DNA of 27,406 nucleotides from JANXXV01 sp038200305. Its GTDB lineage: Bacteria; Acidobacteriota; Terriglobia; Bryobacterales; Bryobacteraceae. The stretch spans positions 1 through 27,406 of the forward strand of contig JBBPYD010000136.1 in assembly GCA_038200305.1 (NCBI GenBank). Reading direction: 5' to 3'. This document shows, one piece after another, positions 14,963-23,897 of the stretch. Position 1 is the stretch's first letter, and each line of letters opens with the position of its first letter. Under the pieces are notes generated by a model. The model ran no database searches. It was not told the origin of the DNA and was given only the letters and a program-made list of their open reading frames with translations. The position numbers were made by a program, and so were the translations under genes.

Positions 14963-17900
14963 TCAGAAGATATACTTCAACGCGAACTGAATCTGCCGGT
15001 TTGGCACTGACGTGCCGGTGATGCGTCCAAACGTGCCGTTTCCCAGTGTTCCACCCGGGTTGGCGAACTGCGGCGTGTTGAAGGCGTTGAAAAACTCCGC
15101 CCGGAATAATAGGGAATGTGTTTCCAGCCGCGGCATCTTGAACGACTTCGACGCCGAGAGATCCCACGTGTTTATGCCCGGTCCTACCAGCGGGTTGCGC
15201 GGAGAGTTGCCATACATGAAAACCGCGCGGGAGAATGCCGCGGTGTTGAACCACTGGTTGGGCGTTTGGTTCGATACGGCTGCGCTTTGCCCCGGCACAA
15301 GATTGGGACGCTCCCAGATTCCGTCGTTATTTTCACTGTCCCCGCTCTGCAGGACGTTGAAGGGCAGGCCGCTGGAGAACGTCAGAATGCCGCCCGCCTG
15401 CCACCCGCCGAGAATCGCACCGGTAACGCCATTCAGCCCTTTGGTAAAAGGGATCTCGTAGAGGTAGCCGATCACCATGCGATGGCGTTGGTCGAGAAGG
15501 CTGCTGCCTCGTTCGGTCGCGCCGCGGTTCCTCGGGTTTTGGCACTGGCACCCGCCGGCGTTGATCGTCTCCCCGGCATCGTCGATCAAATGGGACCATG
15601 TGTATGCCGCGGTCAGGCTCAATCCCCTTGAGAAACGGTGCTCGTAGCGGGTTTGCAGCGAATGGTAAACCGTGTTGGTATCCGGCGAAATCATACGAAT
15701 GCGCGCGTATTGCGGATACGGCCGCCGCGCCTGGATGGCGCCGGGACCCGGTTCGGGCTGGTTGAAATTATTCAGGCTGGTGTCCACATGAGTACCCTTG
15801 CTGCCCACCCAGCCGGCCTCCAGCACGTCGCTCGAAGTGAACTGGTGCGACAACTGGAAGTTAAAGTTCTGCATATACGCGTTGTGCCGTTTGCGATCCT
15901 GCGGAATGGTAGCCACGTTGAAGATCGGGTTCCCGGGATACAAAGAAGCGGGCACGGGGTTCTCAATCGTTGCTACCGGGCTCGTGGCGGGATTGGTGAC
16001 CGTGAGGCTTCCGGCGGTGGGCGGGTTCAACTGGAGGATGTTCATGTTGTCAAACTGCGCGGCGCTGTAAAAGATGCCATAGCCGCCGCGGGCCACGGTG
16101 TTGTGCGGCAGGCGCCAGGCAAACCCGAAACGCGGGCTGAAATACAGGTACTCGTTCTTATAGATATCCGCCACCTTGCCTGGCTCCGGATAGAGCACGG
16201 GATCGGGCCCAAGGTCGAATCGGAGAGTACGCGTGACGCCATTAATTTCATGCGGCTGACCGTAAAAGTCGTAGCGCAAGCCCAGGTTGAGGGTGAAGTT
16301 CGAAGTCGCTTTCCAGTCGTCCTGTACGTATACCCCGTAGCGCCATTGCCGGATTTTTGAGACCGGAACGCCTTCGGGCGTAAGCGTGGTGCGCGGATAA
16401 CCCAGGATGAAATCGGCAGCGGAGTTGCCGGAAAGATCGCCTGTGAACGCCATGTTTCCGAACGGCCAGTTGTTGGTGGTTGCGTCGTCCAGCAGCCTGC
16501 GGATGTCGCCGCCGAACTTCAGCGAGTGCGAGCCGCGAATCCAACTGAGGTTGTCGACAACCTGGTAGGTGCGGCTGTTATCCAGGTTCGAAGCCGCCTG
16601 ATCGTCGCCCAGTCCCATGTAGCCGCTGATGTTCAGCACCGGAAAGCCTTGTTCGTCTTTGCGCAGTGGGCGCCCGCCCGGCCCCCCGACGTTGAGACCG
16701 TTGATGCCGAGCGAAGCGATTGTAAAGTCGGTGTTGGCGCGCGGACTTAGGACCGACACGTTCGCCAGATTGAACCCGAAGCGAACCTCATTCAGCAACG
16801 ACGGCGTGAAGGTGTGAACGTACTGAGCCGAGAGGTTGCTGTTCGGAAAAGTCCCGTTGAAGTAAAAGTTCGGGTTCAATTCGTAATTCGGAAAGTCCCG
16901 GCGCGAACGGATGTAATGCACGAACACCTGATCGTTTTGACTAAAGTACTGATCGACGCGGGCGATACCCTGATCGGTAGCCAGCCGTCCTTGCGTGACG
17001 CCCGAATAGTTCACCACCCCGGACGTGTTCGGGAGCGGCATGTATTTATTTACTATGGCCACCGAAACCGGATCCAGCCGGTTGGCCGGAATTATATTGC
17101 CGGGAAACGGCTTCCCGCTCAGCGGATCGACGACCGGGGCGGCGGCCGCTGAAAAATTGCCGGACCTCTGATCGGCGGTAAGCACGATATTGCTGGCGGC
17201 GCTCTCCTGAGTAGACCGGATGCCCTCATAGCCGAGCAGGAAGAAGGTCTTTTCCTTCCGGATTGGGCCGGACACGACCGTGCCGAACTGGTTGCGCCGC
17301 AGAACATCTTTCGCGAAGGGAGCGGGCCGGAAATAACTCCGGGCGTCCAGCGCGTTGTTGCGCAGAAACTCATACGCCGATCCATGGAACTGGTTCGTGC
17401 CGGAACGAACCTGCAGATTCACGTTCGCGCCGGCGTTGCCGCCATACTCCGCGGTGTAGTTGCCGCTCTGGACTTTAAATTCCTGAAGGGCGTCGATGAT
17501 CGGGTATAGCGTCACGTAATTACTTCGGTTGTTCACCATGGTGACGCCGTCGATGTTGACCTGCATCCACGAATCGCGGGCGCCGTTCGCGATGATGCGC
17601 GAACCGTTGGTGCTGGAGGTAAATTGCGAAGGCTCGGTCACGCGCACTCCCGGCGTAAGAACGGACAGTTGCACGAAACTCCGCCCATTGAGTGGCAGGT
17701 TCACGATCCTCTCGGTGCTCACCACCTCACCCAGCGTGGCATTTTCCGTCTGCAGCAGCGGGGCTGAGCTGGTAATCTCGACGGCCTGCTGCACTTCGCC
17801 GAGTTGCATGGCAAAGTCGATGCGGACCTGCTGATTGAGTTGGATAGTGATGCTGTTGGTTCGCTCCGAGCGGAAGCCCGGCGCCTGGGCCTCTACGCTG

Positions 17901-18136
17901 TATTGGCCCGGAACGAGGTAGCGCACCTCATATTTTCCGTCCCTGGCCGTTTTCACTGTGCGCGCGAGCGCAGTGGCCGGATTTCTGATGATGACAGTTG
18001 CATCCGCAATCACGGCGCCGCCCGGATCGGTAACCGCTCCCAGGATGCCGGTGTCCAACGTCTGGGCGGCCAACGGCAAAATCCAGGTGAGCAATACAGA
18101 AGTACTTAGAAGTTTCAGAATTGGGTTGATCCTCAT
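14963..18136 (-). CDS. Oar-like TonB-dependent receptor with carboxypeptidase regulatory-like domain
   Basis: 1057 residues. A signal peptide (about 1-25, ending PLAAQ) is followed by a CarboxypepD_reg-like Ig domain (~28-110; GAVTDPGGAVIADATVIIRN, GKYEVRYLVPGQYSVEAQAPGF). The plug spans ~120-240 (TERIVNLPLNGRSFVQL, QVNIDGVTMVNNRSNY, YTAEYGGNAGANVNL) and the rest is a beta-barrel ending in NRQIQFALKYIF with the aromatic last residue that barrels need. It sits in the outer membrane and imports a substrate or displays on the surface with TonB energy. Acidobacteria encode many such proteins, and the substrate cannot be read from the sequence. An AGAGG stands 6 bases before the ATG. No SusD-like partner is next to it. 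It converges with the EamA remnant. Confidence 0.93.
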   Translation of the reverse strand: MRINPILKLLSTSVLLTWILPLAAQTLDTGILGAVTDPGGAVIADATVIIRNPATALARTVKTARDGKYEVRYLVPGQYSVEAQAPGFRSERTNSITIQLNQQVRIDFAMQLGEVQQAVEITSSAPLLQTENATLGEVVSTERIVNLPLNGRSFVQLSVLTPGVRVTEPSQFTSSTNGSRIIANGARDSWMQVNIDGVTMVNNRSNYVTLYPIIDALQEFKVQSGNYTAEYGGNAGANVNLQVRSGTNQFHGSAYEFLRNNALDARSYFRPAPFAKDVLRRNQFGTVVSGPIRKEKTFFLLGYEGIRSTQESAASNIVLTADQRSGNFSAAAAPVVDPLSGKPFPGNIIPANRLDPVSVAIVNKYMPLPNTSGVVNYSGVTQGRLATDQGIARVDQYFSQNDQVFVHYIRSRRDFPNYELNPNFYFNGTFPNSNLSAQYVHTFTPSLLNEVRFGFNLANVSVLSPRANTDFTIASLGINGLNVGGPGGRPLRKDEQGFPVLNISGYMGLGDDQAASNLDNSRTYQVVDNLSWIRGSHSLKFGGDIRRLLDDATTNNWPFGNMAFTGDLSGNSAADFILGYPRTTLTPEGVPVSKIRQWRYGVYVQDDWKATSNFTLNLGLRYDFYGQPHEINGVTRTLRFDLGPDPVLYPEPGKVADIYKNEYLYFSPRFGFAWRLPHNTVARGGYGIFYSAAQFDNMNILQLNPPTAGSLTVTNPATSPVATIENPVPASLYPGNPIFNVATIPQDRKRHNAYMQNFNFQLSHQFTSSDVLEAGWVGSKGTHVDTSLNNFNQPEPGPGAIQARRPYPQYARIRMISPDTNTVYHSLQTRYEHRFSRGLSLTAAYTWSHLIDDAGETINAGGCQCQNPRNRGATERGSSLLDQRHRMVIGYLYEIPFTKGLNGVTGAILGGWQAGGILTFSSGLPFNVLQSGDSENNDGIWERPNLVPGQSAAVSNQTPNQWFNTAAFSRAVFMYGNSPRNPLVGPGINTWDLSASKSFKMPRLETHSLLFRAEFFNAFNTPQFANPGGTLGNGTFGRITGTSVPNRQIQFALKYIF

Positions 18137-18235
18137 ATCGGACCTCTGGTTTTCAGAAATGTGGCCGCGCGTTGGCGAGCCTCTTTGGGTCGCGCTCGTT
18201 TAGCAACGAGGGCCGGCCCGGCCAACCGCCTAATT

Positions 18236-18264
18236 AATGTAGCAGGGTATTCCGGCGTACACAA
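18236..18264 (-). promoter_or_regulatory. Possible promoter of the TonB-dependent receptor
   Basis: On the minus strand TTGTGT (18264-18259) and TACATT (18241-18236) are 17 bases apart, the right spacing for a sigma-70 promoter, but only three and four of six bases match. They lie 100 bases before the ATG. The leader between them includes a perfect 6-bp hairpin, CTCGTT-tagc-AACGAG (18195-18210), next to a GC-rich self-complementary stretch at 18211-18223. Tentative. Confidence 0.3.
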
Positions 18265-18270
18265 TGCAGG

Positions 18271-19206
18271 CTACCGGCTCACCGCATCCCTGCGGATCAG
18301 TTCTTCCAGTTCCGCCGGCTCAGATGGCGGCCCGATGTAGTGATAGGCCTCGGCATGCTGCAAGCCGTATTGCGCGCCGAGTTGCCGATCCTTCTTGAGT
18401 ACAACCTGCCGGATGTATTCGCGATTCGCGGAGGCGTCGTCATCGCCGAGAATGGGGAGCCGTTTGCCTTCCGCCGCCAATCTGGCTCGCAGCCTTGCTC
18501 CGGTCTCGCCGGCGGGTCCTTGCGCCTTGTTGGCCAGGTTGGCCGCGATCTTGACGTCGATCATCGAGCTGGTATCCACGACGCGATTGACCAACTGCGG
18601 CCCTCGCGCGTGATAGTACTTGGCGGTTACGGAATGCGGCTTCAGTCCGGCGTCGAAGTGCTCCGGGTAATCTTTGTCGCCGCCCGCCATCCAGCACGCC
18701 GCTTCCACTCCCTGGGCCGTGAAGTAGTGATCGGGATTCTCTTCATAGGCGCCCCAGGGGTCGTAAGCGATCACCGTGTCGACTTTCAGCAGCCGGAACA
18801 GGAAGATCAAGCGGGCGCGATACTCCAGCCGTTCCACGCCGTCCATCTGGTGATTGCGATAATTGAGATCGTAGGCTTTCTTCAGGCCGAGGATGCGCGC
18901 TACTTCCAAATTGTCGCGATAGTTGGCAATCACGCTCTCGGCGCCGACTCCGGGTCCGGCAGCATCGTCGATAGTGGTGCGAATCAGATATCCCGTATAG
19001 CCTTCGCGAATGAGCTTAGCCACCAGGCCGCCGGCAAAGATCGGGATATCGTCCACATGCGGCTGGATCGCGGCCAGCACTTTTCCGCTGTGCGGCTTGC
19101 CTGGGAGGTCGCGCTCAATCACGACATTGTCCTGCGCCCAACCCCGGCCCGATCCGGCAACGGCGGTCAGGCTTGCCATAAATAAACGCCTCGTGACGCG
19201 ATTCAT
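18271..19206 (-). CDS. Exported PIG-L family N-deacetylase
   Basis: 311 residues from ATG at 19206; the open frame goes further upstream, but that part is antisense to the neighbouring gene. The N-terminus VTRRLFMASLTAVAGSGRGWAQ is a Tat-like signal (two Arg, hydrophobic stretch, AQ cleavage site). The PIG-L zinc site is visible: PHVDD with His50 and Asp53, and the third ligand His160 in NPDHYFT. Segments such as RDNLEVARILGL and NHQMDGVERLE fit the family. PIG-L enzymes remove acetyl groups from N-acetylglucosamine-type sugars; the actual substrate is unknown. It is divergent from the SelA-like gene 63 bases away, which suggests shared control and perhaps linked use of an amino sugar. The C-terminal ~100 residues are of unknown role. 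Confidence 0.88.
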   Translation of the reverse strand: MNRVTRRLFMASLTAVAGSGRGWAQDNVVIERDLPGKPHSGKVLAAIQPHVDDIPIFAGGLVAKLIREGYTGYLIRTTIDDAAGPGVGAESVIANYRDNLEVARILGLKKAYDLNYRNHQMDGVERLEYRARLIFLFRLLKVDTVIAYDPWGAYEENPDHYFTAQGVEAACWMAGGDKDYPEHFDAGLKPHSVTAKYYHARGPQLVNRVVDTSSMIDVKIAANLANKAQGPAGETGARLRARLAAEGKRLPILGDDDASANREYIRQVVLKKDRQLGAQYGLQHAEAYHYIGPPSEPAELEELIRRDAVSR

Positions 19207-19269
19207 GAGCAGAGTATATATGAAAGGCCCGCCAGTGGGGGCCGATAATGGTATATAAAGGGAAACGTC
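19207..19269. promoter_or_regulatory. Divergent promoter/operator between PIG-L and SelA-like genes
   Basis: The 63-base gap has an inverted repeat GGCCC/GGGCC with an 8-base loop near 19227-19245, flanked on both sides by TATATA-type stretches (near 19214-19221 and 19250-19257). The symmetry suits a regulator that controls both genes, and the AT tracts could be the two -10 regions. AAAGGGA before the SelA-like ATG is a plausible ribosome site. No -35 boxes are clear. Confidence 0.45.
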
Positions 19270-20547
19270 ATGCTGATCACAACAAACGGCCGCAGAAACT
19301 TCTTCACCATGCTCAGGAACATTGTGGCGGTTGGAGGATTCGCCAGCCAGTCCCGGTTCCTGCAAGGCGCCCCTGCCGCTACGCGTTCGTCCCCGGCCGA
19401 GGGGGAAGACTACTATGACAAACTGGGCGTCCCCAAGATCATAAACGCAGCGGGAACGTACACCTCTTTGACGGCGTCGATCATGCCTCCCGCCGTACAG
19501 GCAGCCGTGGCCCAAGCCGCGAAGCATCCTGTGCGCCTGGCCGAACTGCAGAAATCGGCTGGCGAATACCTCGCCAAAAAGCTGCATTGCGAGGCAGCCC
19601 TGGTATCGGCGGGCGCGGCTTCCGCCTTGACGCTCGGCACGGCGGCATGCGTCACCCTGGCCAACAAGTCCGGGATTCTGGACATCCCAACCGAAGTGCC
19701 GCGCATGAAAGACGAGGTGATTATCCAGAAGGGGCATCGCTACGGCTACGACCAGGCGATCCGGTGCTGCGGCATCCGCTTTATCGAAGTGGAAACCATG
19801 CCGCAGTATGAGGCCGCCTTCAACGAGAAGACGGTGATGGCGATGTTCTACAACGCATCGGAACACGGCAGCATCGGCCGTGAAGACTGGATCGCGACGG
19901 CGCACAAGCACGGCATACCCTGCTTCAACGATGCGGCGGCGGATGTGCCCCCCATTGCGAACCTCTGGAACTATACGCAGATGGGCTTCGATCTGGTTAC
20001 GTTTTCCGGCGGCAAAGGAATGCGCGGACCTCAAAACGCGGGTCTGCTGTTAGGCAGAAAGGATCTGATCGCGGCGGCAGCGGCGAACAATAACCCGTAC
20101 GATGGCGTGGGCCGGGGAATGAAGGTGGCCAAAGAGCAGATCGTCGGGATGGTAGCGGCGATCGACTGGTTTCTGAGCCAGTCCGACGCCGGTTTTGAAA
20201 CGGAGTTCCGGCGCCGCGCCGAACGGATCGCGGCACAACTGAAAAACATCCCTACGCTGAAATCGGAAATAGCGATTCCCCCGGTGGCCAATCACATCCC
20301 GCATTTACTCTTGACCTATGACCAGGAGCGGGTGAAAATTTCTCCGCGTGACGTCATGCTTGAGCTGCGCCGCGGCACTCCGGGCATCGAACTGAACCCA
20401 TCCACCGGGAGCACAAGGGGCGCCTCCGCCGGGATTCCGGCCGACGGCAAAACGATTGTGGTGGGGGTCTGGATGCTGCAACCCGGCGAGGATTTGATCG
20501 TGGCGCGGCGCCTTCATGAGGTATTGACGAAAGCGGCCCGGGCTTAG
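19270..20547 (+). CDS. SelA-like PLP-dependent enzyme with Tat-like export signal
   Basis: 425 residues. The fold type I PLP enzyme of the SelA group begins at ~45 with YDKLGVPKIINAAGTYTSLTA; the cofactor region includes CEAALVSAGAASALTLGTAAC and FNDAAADVPP, and the PLP lysine is likely Lys249 in FSGGKGMRGPQNAGLLLG. Relatives are not selenocysteine synthases but include D-glucosaminate-6-phosphate ammonia-lyase, so a carbon-nitrogen lyase acting on an amino sugar or amino acid is possible; substrate unknown. The first ~45 residues (NGRRNFFTMLRNIVAVGGF, then a Ser/Ala/Pro spacer) resemble a Tat signal, which would let the enzyme fold with PLP inside and then be exported. It is divergent from a PIG-L deacetylase with the same kind of signal. 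SelA proper is normally cytoplasmic, so this is unusual. Confidence 0.82.
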   Translation: MLITTNGRRNFFTMLRNIVAVGGFASQSRFLQGAPAATRSSPAEGEDYYDKLGVPKIINAAGTYTSLTASIMPPAVQAAVAQAAKHPVRLAELQKSAGEYLAKKLHCEAALVSAGAASALTLGTAACVTLANKSGILDIPTEVPRMKDEVIIQKGHRYGYDQAIRCCGIRFIEVETMPQYEAAFNEKTVMAMFYNASEHGSIGREDWIATAHKHGIPCFNDAAADVPPIANLWNYTQMGFDLVTFSGGKGMRGPQNAGLLLGRKDLIAAAAANNNPYDGVGRGMKVAKEQIVGMVAAIDWFLSQSDAGFETEFRRRAERIAAQLKNIPTLKSEIAIPPVANHIPHLLLTYDQERVKISPRDVMLELRRGTPGIELNPSTGSTRGASAGIPADGKTIVVGVWMLQPGEDLIVARRLHEVLTKAARA

Positions 20548-20597
20548 CGGATCTCGCTGTAGACGTAGTGGTAGGATTGTCGAAGTCTCCCAAAACT

Positions 20598-21425
20598 ATG
20601 TCTATAGTGCAGGTCGTAATTCTTGCGATAATTCAAGGGCTGACCGAATTTCTTCCCATCAGCAGTTCCGCCCATCTCGCGCTCGCCCCCTGGCTCTTCG
20701 GCTGGGAAGATCCAGGGCTTGCCTTTGATATTGCTTTGCATCTGGGCACGCTCGCCGCCGTTCTAATCTACTTCTTCAAAGACTGGCTTCAGATTATTGC
20801 GCAGGGGTTCGGCCTGACTTACACGAATGACAAGGAAATTGGTAGAAACCGTTCGCTTCTCTGGATGCTCGCGGTGGCGTCGATTCCTATCGGCATCTTC
20901 GGTCTGAAGTTCAATAAACAAGCCGAAACGATCTGGCGCACACCCTATGTCATCGGAACGATGCTGATCGTGGTTGGAATCCTGATGGCGATCGCGGAGC
21001 GGGTGGGGAAGCAGCGCCGCGAAATCGGTGACATCAATTTTGTCGATTCGATTTGCATCGGCATCTCACAGGCGCTCGCGATCGTGCCTGGCACCTCGCG
21101 AAGCGGTATCACCATTACGACTGGTCTTTTCCGCGATCTCGATCGTCAATCCGCGGCTCGTTTTTCGTTCCTGCTTTCCACGCCTGCTATCGCTGCCGCC
21201 GCGGCTAAAGCCCTCTACGATCTGCTCAAACACGGTGGCCTTACGCCGGACATTCGCCTGCAATTTTTCATTGGAATCGTGGTCAGCGCGGCCGTCGGTT
21301 GCATCGTAATCGGCTTCTTCCTGAAGTACCTGCGAAACCACAGTCTGATGTTCTTCGTTTACTACCGCGTAATCTTTGGCATAATAGTGATCGCTCTGGC
21401 TTCATTCTTCCGCCACGCGGGATGA
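20598..21425 (+). CDS. uppP: Undecaprenyl-diphosphatase (UppP/BacA)
   Basis: 275 residues from ATG at 20598; a GTG at 20568 would add ten residues that the family does not have. It removes phosphate from undecaprenyl diphosphate to recycle the lipid carrier for peptidoglycan and other glycans, and gives bacitracin tolerance. Motifs are complete: GLTEFLPISSSAHL near 14-27 with the catalytic Glu, and PGTSRSGITITTGL near 164-177 with the Arg and Ser residues. Eight or so membrane helices are present. Length fits (E. coli 273). Its TGA overlaps the ftsK start by 4 bases, so both are translated together. The SelA-like gene ends 50 bases before it and is probably in the same transcript, but there is no clear SD. 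Confidence 0.96.
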   Translation: MSIVQVVILAIIQGLTEFLPISSSAHLALAPWLFGWEDPGLAFDIALHLGTLAAVLIYFFKDWLQIIAQGFGLTYTNDKEIGRNRSLLWMLAVASIPIGIFGLKFNKQAETIWRTPYVIGTMLIVVGILMAIAERVGKQRREIGDINFVDSICIGISQALAIVPGTSRSGITITTGLFRDLDRQSAARFSFLLSTPAIAAAAAKALYDLLKHGGLTPDIRLQFFIGIVVSAAVGCIVIGFFLKYLRNHSLMFFVYYRVIFGIIVIALASFFRHAG

Positions 21426-23887
21426 AGCTTCTTGGACCAACTCGACATGCTCGCCTCAATGAGGGATTAGCAGTAGTGTATCTGCTGCTCGGCCTCTGTT
21501 TTATTCTGAGCTTAGTCTCTTATCATCAACAGGATGTGTCGTTTGACACCGCCACAGTAGCCGGCCGGCCTCTGAACCTAATCGGGAAGGTCGGGTCGCA
21601 CGTAGCCGATTTGAGCCTGCAGATCATTGGGCTCGCGTCGTTCGCCATCCCCGTCCTACTGCTGGCGCTCTCCTGGAAGTGGCTCCGCTCTGAACCCATT
21701 CACTCACAGTTCGTAAAGATTGCCGGTTCCGTGATGCTGGTGACCGGCGTGTGTACCGCCTTATCACTCGGTCCCGACTGGCGCCCATTCTCCGGGTCCA
21801 TCGCGGCCGGAGGACTCATCGGGGTGCTTGCCGCCGACTACCTCGTCAGTATTCTGAATCCAACCGGCGCCGTGTTGCTCAACGCTGCCTGCCTTACGCT
21901 ATCTCTCTATCTGGTGTCCACGTTTTCCGTCACGAGCCTCTATCGCTGGTCCGCGGGACCGGCCGCTCTTCTTGGCCGCGGCTGGCACCGTCTACAGGCG
22001 TGGCGCGAAGTTCGTCATCATCGGAAATTAGAGAGGGCCGAAGCGAAAGCGCAACTCCGTGAACAGAAGCGCCAGGAACAGGCCGAGCGCCTGGCCGCGC
22101 AACGCGCCAGCACACCGGCCGAGCCAATGGAGACCGAGACGCCAGCTCCAGCTAAGAGGCGCCGCGACAGGACCGCCGAAGTAACTCCCGAGCCTCAGCC
22201 TGAACCCGCACCCGTAGATTCGGAGACTCCACCGTGGGTCGAGGACATTCCCATCCGTACCCTGGCGGACTGGGCCCCGCAGCCTCTCGCCTTGCAGCCC
22301 TTGATTGTCGAGCAGGAACCGGAACTGGTTACAGCGACCGAATCCATGGAGCCCGAGCCTGATCCCAAGCCCGCGCCCAAGCCGTTGAAGAAGATGCGGT
22401 CTGCCTTCCGCATTCCGCCAACCACCTTGCTGAACGAACCGCCGCCCCGTACCGCTTTTGACAGCCAGGAGCTCAAGGACACGGCAGCACGCATCAAGGC
22501 CAAGCTGGAAGAGTTCAACGTACTCGGCTCCGTGGTTCAGATCAACCCCGGCCCGGTGGTCACTACATTCGAATTCAAGCCAGAAGCCGGCATCAAGTAC
22601 AGCCGCATCACAGCTCTCACAGAGGATCTCTGCCTGGGTCTCCACGCCGAATCCATCCTGATCGAGCGCATTCCCGGCAAGCCCACCGTAGGTATCGAAG
22701 TGCCGAACACCGTTCGCGAAACGATCAGCCTCCGCGAAATCCTGGAGTCCGAAGAATTCCGCAACTCCTCGTCGCCTCTCACTATGTCCATGGGTAAGGA
22801 CATCAGCGGCCGCATCAAGGTGGCCGCGCTCGACTCCATGCCTCACCTGCTGATCGCAGGCTCCACCGGTTCGGGCAAGAGCGTGATGCTGAACACCATG
22901 ATCATGTCGTTACTCTACAAGTCCACGCCGAACGAGGTCCGTATGATCATGATCGACCCGAAACGCGTGGAACTCGGCATCTATGAAGGCATTCCGCATC
23001 TGCTTACGCCGGTGATCACCGAGCCGCGCAAAGCCACTAATGCACTCCGCAACGCCGTCCTCGAAATGGAGCGCCGCTTGAAACTGCTGGCGGCCCAGGG
23101 CGTCCGCAACATCGATCAATACAATCGCAAGATTCGCCAGATGCAGCACGTCCCCCGGACTCTCTTCGATGAGGATGAGCCGGAGACCGAAGAGCTACAA
23201 CCGCTCCCGTACATTTTGATCTTGATCGACGAATTGGCCGACCTGATGATGCTGGAGCGGGCCAACGTGGAAGAATCGGTAACCCGTCTGGCCCAAATGG
23301 CCCGCGCCGTCGGCATGCACTTAGTGCTCGCGACGCAGCGTCCCAGCGTGGACGTCATCACCGGACTCATCAAGGCCAATTTTCCCACGCGCATCAGTTT
23401 CCGCGTTGCCACGCGCGTCGATTCCCGTACCATTCTCGATGTGATGGGCTCCGAACACCTGCTGGGAAAGGGAGACATGCTGCTGCTGCCGCCTGGCTCC
23501 GCGCGCCTGACTCGCGTCCACGGCGCTTACATTTCCGAGACGGAAATCAATTCCGTGGTCGAGTTCTGGAAAGACCAGGCGCAGCCCGAGTACGACAAAA
23601 CGTTCCTGCTGGCGCCTCCGGCCGACGACGAAGCTGAAGAGACCGAGGAAGAGTTCGACGGCCAGGAGGATCCCATGTATCAGGATGCCGTGCGCGTCGT
23701 CCTGGAAATGGGCAAGGCATCCACGTCCACGCTCCAGCGCCGTTTACGCCTTGGTTATGGCCGCGCGGCCCGCATCCTAGATATGATGCAGCGCGAAGGC
23801 ATTATCGGACCTCCAGATGGCAGCAAAGCGCGCGAAGTTCTCAAGCGCCCGGATTGGCTGCAGGAGATCGATCATCAAATGCGGTAG
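21422..23887 (+). CDS. ftsK: FtsK/SpoIIIE-family DNA translocase
   Basis: 821 residues from ATG at 21422, which overlaps the uppP stop; the frame reaches back to 21299, but that part is antisense-like to uppP's coding end. Four N-terminal membrane segments span ~15-190, then a basic coiled region and a Pro/Glu-rich linker (~200-340). The translocase part begins near 355 (AARIKAKLEEFNVLGSV). Walker A is GSTGSGKS with Lys486, and Walker B is ILIDELADL with Asp603/Glu604; the RAVGMHLVLATQRPSVDVITGLIKANFP segment is the typical FtsK stretch. The C-terminal winged-helix gamma domain (~755-812: ASTSTLQRRLRLGYGRAARI) recognises oriented KOPS-like sites. It moves chromosome ends through the division septum and helps XerCD. 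All key residues are intact. Confidence 0.95.
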   Translation: MKLLGPTRHARLNEGLAVVYLLLGLCFILSLVSYHQQDVSFDTATVAGRPLNLIGKVGSHVADLSLQIIGLASFAIPVLLLALSWKWLRSEPIHSQFVKIAGSVMLVTGVCTALSLGPDWRPFSGSIAAGGLIGVLAADYLVSILNPTGAVLLNAACLTLSLYLVSTFSVTSLYRWSAGPAALLGRGWHRLQAWREVRHHRKLERAEAKAQLREQKRQEQAERLAAQRASTPAEPMETETPAPAKRRRDRTAEVTPEPQPEPAPVDSETPPWVEDIPIRTLADWAPQPLALQPLIVEQEPELVTATESMEPEPDPKPAPKPLKKMRSAFRIPPTTLLNEPPPRTAFDSQELKDTAARIKAKLEEFNVLGSVVQINPGPVVTTFEFKPEAGIKYSRITALTEDLCLGLHAESILIERIPGKPTVGIEVPNTVRETISLREILESEEFRNSSSPLTMSMGKDISGRIKVAALDSMPHLLIAGSTGSGKSVMLNTMIMSLLYKSTPNEVRMIMIDPKRVELGIYEGIPHLLTPVITEPRKATNALRNAVLEMERRLKLLAAQGVRNIDQYNRKIRQMQHVPRTLFDEDEPETEELQPLPYILILIDELADLMMLERANVEESVTRLAQMARAVGMHLVLATQRPSVDVITGLIKANFPTRISFRVATRVDSRTILDVMGSEHLLGKGDMLLLPPGSARLTRVHGAYISETEINSVVEFWKDQAQPEYDKTFLLAPPADDEAEETEEEFDGQEDPMYQDAVRVVLEMGKASTSTLQRRLRLGYGRAARILDMMQREGIIGPPDGSKAREVLKRPDWLQEIDHQMR

Positions 23888-23897
23888 AATGCCGGGG

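Noticed and set aside
18211..18223. GC palindrome as intrinsic terminator of the PIG-L gene
   Set aside because: No run of T follows on the minus strand, so it does not look like a Rho-independent terminator.
18271..20034. 587-codon version of the PIG-L gene
   Set aside because: The extra N-terminal 276 codons are antisense to the SelA-like gene, and a Tat-like signal begins at 19206.
21299..21421. Upstream extension of ftsK
   Set aside because: It lies inside uppP in another frame; the overlapping ATG at 21422 is followed by the first membrane segment.
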